A stretch of DNA of 14,594 nt from Planctomycetota bacterium (GCA_030740295.1 JASLXP010000118.1:1-14594); one strand, 5' to 3'. Positions 1 to 9,151 are shown, counted from the first letter of the stretch. The notes: a model not told the origin generated them from the sequence alone. Numbers and translations: made by a program.

Positions 1-34
1 TTTCCTTTCATTCGTTGTTTCCTTTCATTCGTTG
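1..34. repeat. 17-base unit in two tandem copies
   Basis: The 17-base unit TTTCCTTTCATTCGTTG occurs at 1-17 and again, identically, at 18-34. It is pyrimidine-rich and lies in the non-coding leader of the first gene. The array may continue to the left of the window, so the copy number is a minimum. No function can be assigned. Confidence 0.8.
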
Positions 35-77
35 GAAGCCCTTTCCTTAATCCTCTCAAAAAACTGACTTCTTTCTG

Positions 78-112
78 ATTACGTATTACGCATTACGAAT
101 TACGAATTACGA
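78..112. repeat. Heptamer tandem array (ATTACGN x5) abutting a start codon
   Basis: Five perfectly phased heptamers run from 78 to 112: ATTACGT, ATTACGC, ATTACGA, ATTACGA, ATTACGA. The next base is the A of the ATG at 113, so the array fills the place where a Shine-Dalgarno sequence would sit, and no purine-rich ribosome site is seen there. The only variable base is the seventh. It resembles the heptanucleotide short tandem repeats known from cyanobacteria in period only, not in sequence. It could affect translation of the downstream gene, but that is inference. Confidence 0.9.
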
Positions 113-3100
113 ATGTCCGCCACCATCACCTCCCCCCAATACGACGACCTGCTCTCTTCGCTGCAGCGCGTCCGCGTCTGGTGGCGGGTGGCGGTACTCG
201 TGCAGGGAGTAATGCTGCTGGCGGCCACGTTTCTTGGGTTATTGATGGTCGGCGTCGTGGGTGATCATATGCTCCACTTGCCCCGGTGGCTGCGGCTGAG
301 CGCGTTTGTGTTGATCGTCGGTTCGTCTCTCTGGGTATTTATTCGACACGTCCTGACTCCGTTGGCCAGGTCCTTCAGCGATGCCGCGGTCGCCATGCAC
401 GTCGAGCAGTCGCTTTCCGGCGCGCAGAACCGGCTCATCGATGCGATACAGCTCTGGGACGTATTTCGCCAGACTGGCAACCCGCGGGCGAAGCGTATCG
501 TAGAGCGAAACATCCACGAGCTTCCTGAGTTTCGGTTGACGGACGTCGTCGATTACCGGCCTTCAGCCAAAGTGGGTGCCCTGGCGATTGCCATAGTCGC
601 CGGGCTGATGGTCTATGCGATTGGCTTTCCGGGCTACTTCTACAACTCCGCAGTTCGCATCGCGTTTCCCTTCCAGGATTTCGCGCCGATTGAGACCGGC
701 AAGGTCAAAGTCACCCCCGGCGATGCCACAGTCCTCCGCGGCTCTTCCATTGATGTGCGCGCCTGGCTGAGCGGGACTGACGACCGCGACGTGGCCGTCC
801 GCTACCTCATGGGCGAGAGCGTCTGGGCGTCGCGCAAGATGGAAGCGATGTCGCCCATCCGTTTCACCACGAAGTTCAAGAACATCATCGAGCCAATCTC
901 CTACCAGGTGCTGGCGGGCCGTATCCAGAGCGACACTTACGATATTCAGGTCGTTGAGCCGCTGGAGGTGCGCGCCTTTCGCCTGAAAGTCACCTATCCT
1001 GAGTACACCGGCCAGGGCGAGCGGCGGATCTCATTCGCTTCCGACGTGGTGACCGTTCTGCGTGGAGCAAAACTGAATCTGGAGATCGAGCTGACCAGGG
1101 AGTGCTCTTCTGGCCAAGTGCATTTCTCGGACGGAACGGATAAGGCGCTTCGACCAATTTCTCCTCGCCTCATGGCCATCGAAATCGACGCCGAGCATGA
1201 TGTCGAACTGAGCTTCCGCTTCACCGATCCCCATGGCTTCGCCGTCCCCGAACCGCCCAGCAAACGGCTGCGTGTCATTCAAGACAGAGAGCCAGCCGTG
1301 GTGCTCGTCGAGCCGGGCTACGACGTGAGCGTGAACGAAAGCGGGCAGGTCGATTTTCACTTTCAGGTCAAGGACGACTACGGCCTCCAGTATGTCCGAT
1401 TTATAGCTGAGCGGAAGGGCGGAGGCGGAGCATGGAAACTCGGCGAAACACCAGGCGGTCGGGCCAATCGTAAGCTCACCGGCAGCGCGACCGTCAGCCC
1501 GGCTAAGCTCAAGCTGCGGCCCGGCGAGGCACTGACCTGTTACGTCGAGACGAACGACTTCTACCCCGGCCGAGCCAAAAGCCCGATTCGCAGCAAAGCA
1601 ATTCGAGTTCGGGTCATCACGCCCAAACAGGAAGTTGCCGCGTCGGCCGATGCCATGAAAGAGGTCATCGAACTGCTCGACGACATGCTCCAGCAGCAAT
1701 CGCAGAATTTGGATTACACCTCCGACGTGAGGGGAGCGGTTCTGTCCCCGACGAAAAAAGACACGCAGAAATCGCTTCAACAACTGGTCGCCCCGGCCAT
1801 TAAATCGCAACAGGAATTGCGCAAAAAGGGCGACAAGCTGGCGGGCCTTCTGAAATCGACTGCGCCTCACCTTGAGAAGAAAGTTGCCCGTATGGCAAAG
1901 AAGGAAATGCTGGTGGCCAGTATCTGGCTGGAGAGGGCGCACACCGCGGAGGAGAGGAGCACGAACATCGAATCCCTCGACCAGGGCCTGGAGTATCAGT
2001 GGCTCATCAAGGAGAAGCTCGGAGCACTCCGGCGCCTGATGCTCGAAGCGGTTGAAGACATGCTGCTGCGGGAAATCATCATCGCCATCGAGACCATCCA
2101 GCAGGAAGAAAAGCGGCTGAAGGTCCGCACCGACCGGGCCATGAAGCAGGGCCTCGAACAGCTCGCTCGCAAGGCCAGATCCCAATCGCTGCGCCAGGAA
2201 TTCATCGCCAACTGGACCCACGAAGTAACCGAAGACATCACCGATTTAACCGGCCAGTCTTCACAGAAGGCGCAGCCTGTCATTCACATCCTGCGAAACG
2301 TCCGGACGAGGCTCATCGAGCGGAAAGTCGTTGAGATGATGAACGACTGTTCCGGCCTTCTTGCCGGCGGCACCTTCGATGAAGGCTCGGAGCTTGAAGG
2401 GAAGATCATCAAGGAGATGAGCGACATCCTCGATTTCCTCAGAGGCCGTCTGCTGGCCGAGGTCCGGGCCCGCGTCGAAAAGCTCCAGGAAATGGTCAGC
2501 AAGCTCAAGAAGGACGACGGACATTCCAAAAATAAAGAGCCGGAGGAGGACCTCCCCGAAAGCAAAGACGAGGCGGAGGAGATCGACCGGCTGGAGGAGG
2601 AGCTGGCACGCCTGTCCGAAAACATCGCTCGTGCCATGAATACCGAAGATACATTCGACCCCGGCCAGCTTCCCGCGGACGAATTGGATCAGGAAGCCGA
2701 GCCCGGCACGCTGGAGTCGCAACAGCTTGCCAAGGCCGGGGCCCCGTCCGATCTCATTCCGGAAACGGATCTCGAAGAACCGCTGCCACTGGAACAATCC
2801 CGCGAGCAGGATCCCAGTAAGCTGTCCCGCGGCCCGAAGGGACAAGGCGCCTCCCCCGGTGGCAAGGGCCGTCCTGGCAAAAAGCCGGCGGTCTCCAGTT
2901 CCGACCCGGCGCCGGAAAAGAAAATTCCTCTCCCTGAAAGTGAGAAGAAAAAGAAGGAACTGGAGGAACCCGAAAAGGAAACCGAAAAAGAGGATCCGGA
3001 GCAGCAGCCCGAAGCCAAAGAGAAGGCGTCGACAGGCCAGAAGCCCGGCCCCCGCAAACGCCAGCATAGTCCTGGACAGACGGAGCCCAAGAGCCAGCCG

Positions 3101-5170
3101 AAGGTTCCGCTGATGAAAGCGCCTCCCCGTCACACCCGTCCTGAAAGTTCAAAATCCAAGATGAACATTCCCCCCATTCCTCCATCCAAAAAGGAAAAGC
3201 AGCCTGAGCCTGGCGAAGCCAAGCCGTCTTCCCCACAGGATCCCGAGGACGAGGATGCAAAGGACGAACAGGAAGACCCCGAAGAGGACGAAGGCAATCT
3301 CCGCTGGAAAGAAGACAAGGAAGGCGAGCAGGCCAAAAAGCCGCCGGGCCAGCAAGACCCCGCCGAGAAGAAGAAAGAGAAGCAGGCCAAGAAAGAGAAA
3401 AAGCCCAACAAGGGAGACAAGGAAGCCTCGCCACCCAAGGCATCCAACCAGCCCGGCCCGCCTTCCATGAAGAAACCGGAGGGAGCGCCGCTGCCCGATG
3501 CCATCTCTGCTTCCGGCGGCCAGGCGGATACCGCTATGGACAAAACTCCTGCCCCGGACGTTCCGGAGGAGATCGGTGCCGAGGAGCAGGACGCCGAAGG
3601 AGAAGGCGAGAGCCCCAGGCAGTCGCCGCCTTCACCGGAGGATGTCGACGATCGCGATGCCCAACAGCTCGAAGAGCGTCCTCCGCCCGAAGCCCCGCAA
3701 CTGGGCAAGAAAGACGTGGAACGATCCAAGGAAGACGTCGAATCTCCCGGCTGGCTCAACCGCAAGACGCCCGACCCCGCCCTCATGAAAACCCTCGATG
3801 CTAAAATCGAGGAACTGGAGAAGCGGCTCAAGCCGAAAGAGGAGGAAGAGGAATCAGCCGCCTTCCCTGAAGACGGATTGGCCGACCTGGAGGCCATGAT
3901 CAAGGCCGAACCCGAGCGAGGTGCAGAAGTTCCGATCGACGCGCTCGGCCTCAGCAACGAGCCACCGGCAAAGACCCGCAACGCCGACGACTTTCAACTG
4001 CACGGCGGCCACGATAAAGACCGCAGCGCCGACCTGCCGGAAGCCTTTCAAGACCTCGTCGGCGAGCTCCTCGACGACCAGCAGGAGGAACTGGAGGATT
4101 TTACCACTTCGTTCATGGAAAGCGGCAAGGACGCCTCGGGCGTGGGGGAGATGCCGAACTCGGAGCAGGATTGGCCCATCGCCGGAACTTCGGCAAGAGG
4201 CATCACTGCCAACATCCTGCCCCGGGGCCAGAATCTCGGCGGCCGCGCCCGGACCGGCCGGGCCGGCAAAGCCTTCGGACAGAACGTAGCGGACGTATCA
4301 CGGGACATGTTCGGATCGAAAGGCAGCGGCATGGATACGCCCAACGAGAAAGGCTCCATGCGCGAACAGCGAGTGCCCAACGACACCGGGGCAGATGAAT
4401 CGGTCGGCACTGGCGGCAAGACCGGCAACGACTCGCACAAAATGTCCGGCTCCCAGCACGGCGAATCCAATTCCAGCGCGGGAAAAAAGGGTAAAGGTGG
4501 CACCGGCGGCAAGCGCGAAGGCAAGGGCGGTAAAGGTTCCGAGGGCGGCGAGGTCTATGGCGGCTCCGGAGAGACCGGCCAGGGCGGCCGCGGAGAAGGA
4601 ACTCCCTCCGAGGGCGAGCCACAAGACCCAGGCTCCGGTGAGAAGATGGGCGGTGGCGACCTGAAGCGGGAGACTTCAAGTGTCGGCGAAGTCTCTGCCG
4701 AAGAAGCCAAATACCACGATTGGATCGCCGCAGTCGAGCGCATCCGTGAAGGCACCGGCACCTACGACGCAAGAGTCGATTCCCTCCTCCGGGATTGGCA
4801 GCGCCGCCAGCGGCAGTTGTCACTCCGTGCCCAGCGTCTCGCCAAACAGTTCGATCAGCTCGGTCTCCCATCCCGCAAGATGAAAGACCTCGCCGGCCAG
4901 ATGAGCCACCTGGCCAAGCTCACCAAATTCAACCTCGACGCCCAGGACTTCTGGGAGCGCAAAGAGAAGCTCCTCTCCGATATGAAAGACATCTCAGGCA
5001 CCGGACCCGCCTCCACTGCCAAAGACCAAAAGCTCGAAAAGGAAACGATCAAGAAGATGGAAGACGTCCACGACGCCCCCCAGGAACGCTACCCCGAAGC
5101 CCACCGCGACGTGATCCGCGATTACTATCGCGACCTGTCGAAGAAAGCGGCAAAGATCCGTAATCCGTAA
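113..5170 (+). CDS. DUF4175-like giant membrane-anchored protein with long disordered linker
   Basis: This 1685-residue protein starts with three hydrophobic segments (about 26-48, 60-80 and 153-172). The first two form a hairpin; the long rest probably follows the third. Residues about 190-505 look like successive beta-sandwich domains, with motifs such as YPEYTG, DPHGF and DDYGL that I associate with planctomycete DUF4175/BatA-neighbour proteins. Residues about 505-800 are predicted helical and coiled coil. From about 800 to 1270 the chain is P/K/E/D-rich and low complexity, broken by short helices near 822-848 and 1221-1265. Residues about 1306-1440 regain apparently conserved sequence, then a Gly/Lys/Ser-rich tract runs to about 1516. 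A helical C-terminal domain (about 1523-1685) ends with a YPEAHRDVIRDYYR segment. The ATG at 113 is chosen because it gives a complete first helix; no ribosome site precedes it. In related bacteria such genes follow moxR, DUF58 and vWA genes. Biochemical role unknown. Confidence 0.8.
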   Translation: MSATITSPQYDDLLSSLQRVRVWWRVAVLVQGVMLLAATFLGLLMVGVVGDHMLHLPRWLRLSAFVLIVGSSLWVFIRHVLTPLARSFSDAAVAMHVEQSLSGAQNRLIDAIQLWDVFRQTGNPRAKRIVERNIHELPEFRLTDVVDYRPSAKVGALAIAIVAGLMVYAIGFPGYFYNSAVRIAFPFQDFAPIETGKVKVTPGDATVLRGSSIDVRAWLSGTDDRDVAVRYLMGESVWASRKMEAMSPIRFTTKFKNIIEPISYQVLAGRIQSDTYDIQVVEPLEVRAFRLKVTYPEYTGQGERRISFASDVVTVLRGAKLNLEIELTRECSSGQVHFSDGTDKALRPISPRLMAIEIDAEHDVELSFRFTDPHGFAVPEPPSKRLRVIQDREPAVVLVEPGYDVSVNESGQVDFHFQVKDDYGLQYVRFIAERKGGGGAWKLGETPGGRANRKLTGSATVSPAKLKLRPGEALTCYVETNDFYPGRAKSPIRSKAIRVRVITPKQEVAASADAMKEVIELLDDMLQQQSQNLDYTSDVRGAVLSPTKKDTQKSLQQLVAPAIKSQQELRKKGDKLAGLLKSTAPHLEKKVARMAKKEMLVASIWLERAHTAEERSTNIESLDQGLEYQWLIKEKLGALRRLMLEAVEDMLLREIIIAIETIQQEEKRLKVRTDRAMKQGLEQLARKARSQSLRQEFIANWTHEVTEDITDLTGQSSQKAQPVIHILRNVRTRLIERKVVEMMNDCSGLLAGGTFDEGSELEGKIIKEMSDILDFLRGRLLAEVRARVEKLQEMVSKLKKDDGHSKNKEPEEDLPESKDEAEEIDRLEEELARLSENIARAMNTEDTFDPGQLPADELDQEAEPGTLESQQLAKAGAPSDLIPETDLEEPLPLEQSREQDPSKLSRGPKGQGASPGGKGRPGKKPAVSSSDPAPEKKIPLPESEKKKKELEEPEKETEKEDPEQQPEAKEKASTGQKPGPRKRQHSPGQTEPKSQPKVPLMKAPPRHTRPESSKSKMNIPPIPPSKKEKQPEPGEAKPSSPQDPEDEDAKDEQEDPEEDEGNLRWKEDKEGEQAKKPPGQQDPAEKKKEKQAKKEKKPNKGDKEASPPKASNQPGPPSMKKPEGAPLPDAISASGGQADTAMDKTPAPDVPEEIGAEEQDAEGEGESPRQSPPSPEDVDDRDAQQLEERPPPEAPQLGKKDVERSKEDVESPGWLNRKTPDPALMKTLDAKIEELEKRLKPKEEEEESAAFPEDGLADLEAMIKAEPERGAEVPIDALGLSNEPPAKTRNADDFQLHGGHDKDRSADLPEAFQDLVGELLDDQQEELEDFTTSFMESGKDASGVGEMPNSEQDWPIAGTSARGITANILPRGQNLGGRARTGRAGKAFGQNVADVSRDMFGSKGSGMDTPNEKGSMREQRVPNDTGADESVGTGGKTGNDSHKMSGSQHGESNSSAGKKGKGGTGGKREGKGGKGSEGGEVYGGSGETGQGGRGEGTPSEGEPQDPGSGEKMGGGDLKRETSSVGEVSAEEAKYHDWIAAVERIREGTGTYDARVDSLLRDWQRRQRQLSLRAQRLAKQFDQLGLPSRKMKDLAGQMSHLAKLTKFNLDAQDFWERKEKLLSDMKDISGTGPASTAKDQKLEKETIKKMEDVHDAPQERYPEAHRDVIRDYYRDLSKKAAKIRNP
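5156..5169. repeat. Heptamer duplication (ATCCGTA x2) across a stop codon
   Basis: ATCCGTA occurs twice in tandem at 5156-5162 and 5163-5169, and the TAA stop of the large DUF4175-like gene (5168-5170) is formed by the second copy and the next base. The unit differs by one base from the reverse complement of the ATTACGA heptamer found just before the start of the same gene, so the gene is bracketed by related heptamers in opposite orientation. With only two copies, chance is possible. Confidence 0.55.
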
Positions 5171-5239
5171 TCAGAATCGGGAAACGGACAGTGCCTTCTG
5201 CCTCGGGGAGGCCAATCCCCTCACACAGAAGATGAACTG

Positions 5240-8200
5240 ATGCACAGAGGATTCGAAATAGACCATCACAGTGCCAGGGCCTCGACGTTTGGTTTTGTGT
5301 TGGTGGCCCTCTGGTCGACCCAGGTTTCGCTCGCAGAAACGGCAAGCGAAACGGCTCGGAAGATCCTGGCCGCCTCCGGGGTTAAAGGAGGCATAGTCGT
5401 TCACCTCGGATGCGGTGATGGGAAGCTGACCGCCGCGCTGCGGGCCAATGACAGCTACATGGTGCAGGGCTTGGGCACAGACGCCGGAGAGGTCAGAAGA
5501 GCGCGCGAGCATGTCAAATCACTCGGTGTCTACGGAAAAGTCTCGGTCGATCTGCTGCGAAGTAAAGGGCTGCCATACATCGACAACCTGGTCAATCTTG
5601 TCGTATCGGATGACCTGGGTGAGGTCCCGATGTCTGAAGTTACGCGGGCTCTCTGCCCCGGCGGGGTGGCGTATATCAGGCAGAACGGCAACTGGACAAA
5701 GACCGTCAAACCCCGGCCCGGGGAGATCGATGAATGGACCCACTACCTGCACGATGCCGACAACAACGCGGTAGCCCATGACTCCGTTGTAGGCCCGCCG
5801 CGTCATCAGCAGTGGGTTGGCAGCCCGAAGTGGACGAGACACCACGACAATATGACCAGCATCAGCGCGGTTGTCTCTTCCGGTGGCAGGCTCTTCTACA
5901 TTTTCGACGAGGGATCGGGCTGGTCACTCATGGCGCCGTCGAAGTGGGCACTCATTGCGCGGGATGCGTTCAACGGCACGATCCTCTGGAAAAGGTCCAT
6001 TGGTCAGTGGCACACCCGGTTCTGGCCACTCAAGAGTGGGCCGTCCAATCTTCCCCGCCGCCTGATAGCCGCAGGCGATACGGTCTTCGCGACGCTGGGG
6101 ATCGACGCTCCGGTAACCGCTATGGACGCGGCCACTGGTGAGACCATGCGGATCTTTGAAGACACCAAAGGCACCGAAGAACTGATCCTCTCAGATGATG
6201 TTCTGTTCGTCCTGATCAATAGTTCGCCGGTCAAGCTTACCGGCAAGACCATTTCGGAGACGAGAAGGCGAGCAAGGCAGGCGTGGTGGGATGAATCTCC
6301 CAAGAAGGTCATGGCTATCCAGGCGAGTACGGGGAAGGCCCTGTGGCAGAAAGAGAGCCCAGCGATGTCTCTCACGCTGGCGGCCGATTCTCAGCGCGTG
6401 TTCTTCCATGATGGCAACAAAGTCGTATGCCTGGATCGGAAGAAAGGTACTGAACTTTGGTCTTCGGACCCCGTACCTCGAATGTCGTCGATCCTGTCGT
6501 TCTTTGCTCCGACACTGGTTGTGTACAAAGACGTTGTTCTGTTCTCCGGAGGGAGCCCGAAAAAGAACACGAATGCGGGAGGAGACAACAGAATGACTGC
6601 CCTCTCCGCGGTAACCGGCAAGACACTGTGGTCGGCAGATCACCCTTCATCCGGCTACAAATCACCTGAAGACATTCTCGTTGCCGGCGGCCTTGTCTGG
6701 TTTGGTGCGACCACGAGCGGGGGGCTGAATGGAGTTCTACGGGGGCGGGACCCGATGACGGGCACGGTGAAAAGCGAGTTTCCGCCGGACGTCGACACCT
6801 ATTGGTTCCATCACCGTTGCCACCGTGGTAAAGCGACGGATCGGTACCTTCTCATGTCGCGGACAGGGATAGAATTTGTTGACCACAGTGCCAAACACTG
6901 GGACATCAATCACTGGGTCAGAGGCGCTTGTCTCTATGGCGTCCTGCCCTGTAACGGCCTTGTTTACGCGCCGCCGCATCCTTGCATCTGTTACCCGGAG
7001 GCCAAACTCAACGGCTTCAATGCCCTGGCGGCAGACTCCGCGACACGCCGCATCCCTGCACAGATTTCGGAAAACGACAGGCTTGTCCGAGGACCGGCAT
7101 ACACAGAAGTCAGCGATCAAAAGGCAGAAGCGAACGCGGACGACTGGCCAACCTATCGCCACGATATTGGGCGAAGCGGATCAACGCCGGCATCCGTACC
7201 CAGCGATCTCGAGCCTGAGTGGCAAACCGACCTGGGCGCCAAACTGAGCAGTGTTGTCGTCGCTGACGGCAGGCTGTTTGTCGCGTCCATTCACTCGCAC
7301 ACGGTACACGCACTGGATGCCGGGACGGGCAAGCCCATGTGGGCCTACACAGTTGGTGGGCGAGTGGATTCCCCGCCCACGGCCTACAAGGGTCTGGTCC
7401 TGTTCGGGTCCGCAGATGGGCACGTCTATTGTCTGCGTGCGTCCGATGGTCAACTGGCATGGCGTTTCCGCGCTGCGCCGGTGGATCGGCGGCTGTCGGC
7501 CTTCGAGCAGATCGAGTCGGTGTGGCCAGTTCACGGCAGCGTGCTTGTCCGAGATGACATTGTCTACTGTGTGGCAGGCCGGTCCATGTTCCTCGATGGC
7601 GGCCTGCGTTTGCTTCAGCTTGACCCGATGACGGGACGCAAACTGTCGGAGACGATTCTCGACGAACGCGATCCTGAGACTGGCAAGAATCTCCAGACGC
7701 ATATTAAGTGGCTCAACATGCCCGTCGCCCTGCCGGACGTGCTCTCAGCCGACAGCCGTTACATTTACATGCGTTCCCAGCGGTTCGACACCGAAGGCAG
7801 TCGCCTGCGGCTTGCACCGGTTTCCGCGGATCGCATGGAGCTGGGATCCGATCAGGTGGGTGAGGGTCCGCACCTGTTCTGCCCAACCGGTTTCCTTGAC
7901 GATTCGGGATTCCACAGGTCCTACTGGATGTATGGCCGGACCTTCTCCGGTGGCTGGAACGGGTACTTTGTTTCCGGCAAGTTTGCGCCAAGCGGGCGAC
8001 TACTCGTGTTTGACGAAAAAGATGTGTACGGCTTTGGCCGCAAGCCGAAGTACTACAGATGGACGACACCGCTGGAGCACCAACTCTTCGCCGCTGGCAA
8101 AGAGCCGACCGTGACCGAGAGGATCGGCAGGAAACCCAAAGGCTCCCGCGTCAGTGTCGCCAACTCAAAAAGCCTCGACCCGTCCAATACCCCGCTTTCT

Positions 8201-9145
8201 GTGCTGGCGTGGGTCAAGTCAGATAAACCAAACGGTGTCGTCGTCGCCAGAGGCGGTCCGTATCAAGGCTACGCGCTGGTGCTGAGAAACGGGAGGCCAA
8301 AGTTTGTCATTCGCGCAGATAAGGAGATTAGTTCCGTGATCGCAAAGAGGAAGGTTGCGGGCAAATGGACCCACCTCGCTGGAGTACTGGATTCCGAAAA
8401 GAAACTCCACATCTACGTAAACGGCAAGCTCTCCGCTTCGTCACAGGCACTCAAGCTCATCCCGTCCAGCCCAGCTCAGGCAATGGAGATCGGTGCGGAC
8501 GAAGGTGGGCCCGTCGGCGATTACCAGTCCCCTTTCGGGTTCACGGGGACCATCGACGAAGTCGGAGTGTACCACCGCGCACTGACTGCAGAAGAGGTTG
8601 CAGCACACTATTCATCTCCGGGAAAAGGGCTCGCCCAGGGCCCGGGGCCCGCGGCCCGATTCTCATTTGATGGGGACAGTTCCACGGACGAATCCGGAAA
8701 CAAGAATCATGGAAAGGCAGAGGGGGCCAGCCCGGTGGCAGGCAAATTCGGCAAGGCTTTGAAGTTCACGGGAGCTTCCAGTGTCGTGTCTTTTAAAGTT
8801 GTTCATCACTGGACCGCCGATGTCCCGTTCTTTGTCCGCGCAATGGTGCTGACCGGTGGGGAGAAGAGAGTACTCTTCATCGCTGGCCCTCCGGAAGTCG
8901 TGAAGGAAGAAGAAGCCTATCGAAGCTTCACTGACTCTGAGATTCAGGAGAAAGTCGCCGGACAGGACCAGGCACTTCGTGGTGAAAAAGGAGCGCTGCT
9001 GTGGGCCGTCTCACCGGCTGATGGGAAGAAGCTTGCTGAATACAAACTCGAATCCCCGCCCGCCTGGGACGGGATGATCGCTGCCGGAGGGAGGCTCTAT
9101 CTTTCCACCGCCGGCGGAAAAGTTCTCTGCTTCGCCGGAAAATGA
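5240..9145 (+). CDS. Exported PQQ-like beta-propeller protein with N-terminal methyltransferase-like domain and LamG insert
   Basis: This 1301-residue protein opens with a likely signal peptide (hydrophobic core about 17-31, possible cleavage after SLA near 33). Residues about 38-150 resemble a class I SAM-dependent methyltransferase: VHLGCGDGKL matches motif I, and GLGTD may end strand two. From about 166 (WTHYLHDADNN) two stretches of PQQ-like propeller blades follow, with repeated A-x-x-x-x-TGKxLW signatures; the second begins near 632 with DDWPTYRHDIGRSG. Between them lie a HHRCHR motif (524-529) and a cysteine cluster (C564, C571, C582, C584). A LamG/concanavalin-like domain occupies about 970-1123, a partial second one about 1137-1186, and the C-terminus returns to a propeller-like strand pattern ending VLCFAGK. 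No CxxCH haem motif is present. It leads a co-directional run of URO-D-like genes. Substrate and cofactor are unknown; it may bind polysaccharide or a quinone, or be purely structural. Confidence 0.85.
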   Translation: MHRGFEIDHHSARASTFGFVLVALWSTQVSLAETASETARKILAASGVKGGIVVHLGCGDGKLTAALRANDSYMVQGLGTDAGEVRRAREHVKSLGVYGKVSVDLLRSKGLPYIDNLVNLVVSDDLGEVPMSEVTRALCPGGVAYIRQNGNWTKTVKPRPGEIDEWTHYLHDADNNAVAHDSVVGPPRHQQWVGSPKWTRHHDNMTSISAVVSSGGRLFYIFDEGSGWSLMAPSKWALIARDAFNGTILWKRSIGQWHTRFWPLKSGPSNLPRRLIAAGDTVFATLGIDAPVTAMDAATGETMRIFEDTKGTEELILSDDVLFVLINSSPVKLTGKTISETRRRARQAWWDESPKKVMAIQASTGKALWQKESPAMSLTLAADSQRVFFHDGNKVVCLDRKKGTELWSSDPVPRMSSILSFFAPTLVVYKDVVLFSGGSPKKNTNAGGDNRMTALSAVTGKTLWSADHPSSGYKSPEDILVAGGLVWFGATTSGGLNGVLRGRDPMTGTVKSEFPPDVDTYWFHHRCHRGKATDRYLLMSRTGIEFVDHSAKHWDINHWVRGACLYGVLPCNGLVYAPPHPCICYPEAKLNGFNALAADSATRRIPAQISENDRLVRGPAYTEVSDQKAEANADDWPTYRHDIGRSGSTPASVPSDLEPEWQTDLGAKLSSVVVADGRLFVASIHSHTVHALDAGTGKPMWAYTVGGRVDSPPTAYKGLVLFGSADGHVYCLRASDGQLAWRFRAAPVDRRLSAFEQIESVWPVHGSVLVRDDIVYCVAGRSMFLDGGLRLLQLDPMTGRKLSETILDERDPETGKNLQTHIKWLNMPVALPDVLSADSRYIYMRSQRFDTEGSRLRLAPVSADRMELGSDQVGEGPHLFCPTGFLDDSGFHRSYWMYGRTFSGGWNGYFVSGKFAPSGRLLVFDEKDVYGFGRKPKYYRWTTPLEHQLFAAGKEPTVTERIGRKPKGSRVSVANSKSLDPSNTPLSVLAWVKSDKPNGVVVARGGPYQGYALVLRNGRPKFVIRADKEISSVIAKRKVAGKWTHLAGVLDSEKKLHIYVNGKLSASSQALKLIPSSPAQAMEIGADEGGPVGDYQSPFGFTGTIDEVGVYHRALTAEEVAAHYSSPGKGLAQGPGPAARFSFDGDSSTDESGNKNHGKAEGASPVAGKFGKALKFTGASSVVSFKVVHHWTADVPFFVRAMVLTGGEKRVLFIAGPPEVVKEEEAYRSFTDSEIQEKVAGQDQALRGEKGALLWAVSPADGKKLAEYKLESPPAWDGMIAAGGRLYLSTAGGKVLCFAGK

Positions 9146-9151
9146 AAGGCT

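Noticed and set aside
1031..4871. Long open frames on the - strand, e.g. 1031-2221, 2261-3133, 3130-3981, 4048-4524 and 4203-4871
   Set aside because: They lie wholly antisense to the giant DUF4175-like gene, have Ser/Arg/Leu/Phe-rich low-complexity sequence that mirrors its K/E/P/G codons, and show no domain. They follow from GC-rich codon use.
5196..5230. Terminator between the DUF4175-like gene and the propeller gene
   Set aside because: Imperfect hairpins such as GGGGA/TCCCC can be drawn at 5205-5220, but there is no T-run and the stems are short.
5240..9145. Functional PQQ alcohol dehydrogenase or cytochrome fusion
   Set aside because: There is no CxxCH haem motif and I cannot identify the vicinal-Cys and Ca-binding signature of quinoprotein dehydrogenases. 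Only the propeller repeat pattern is shared.
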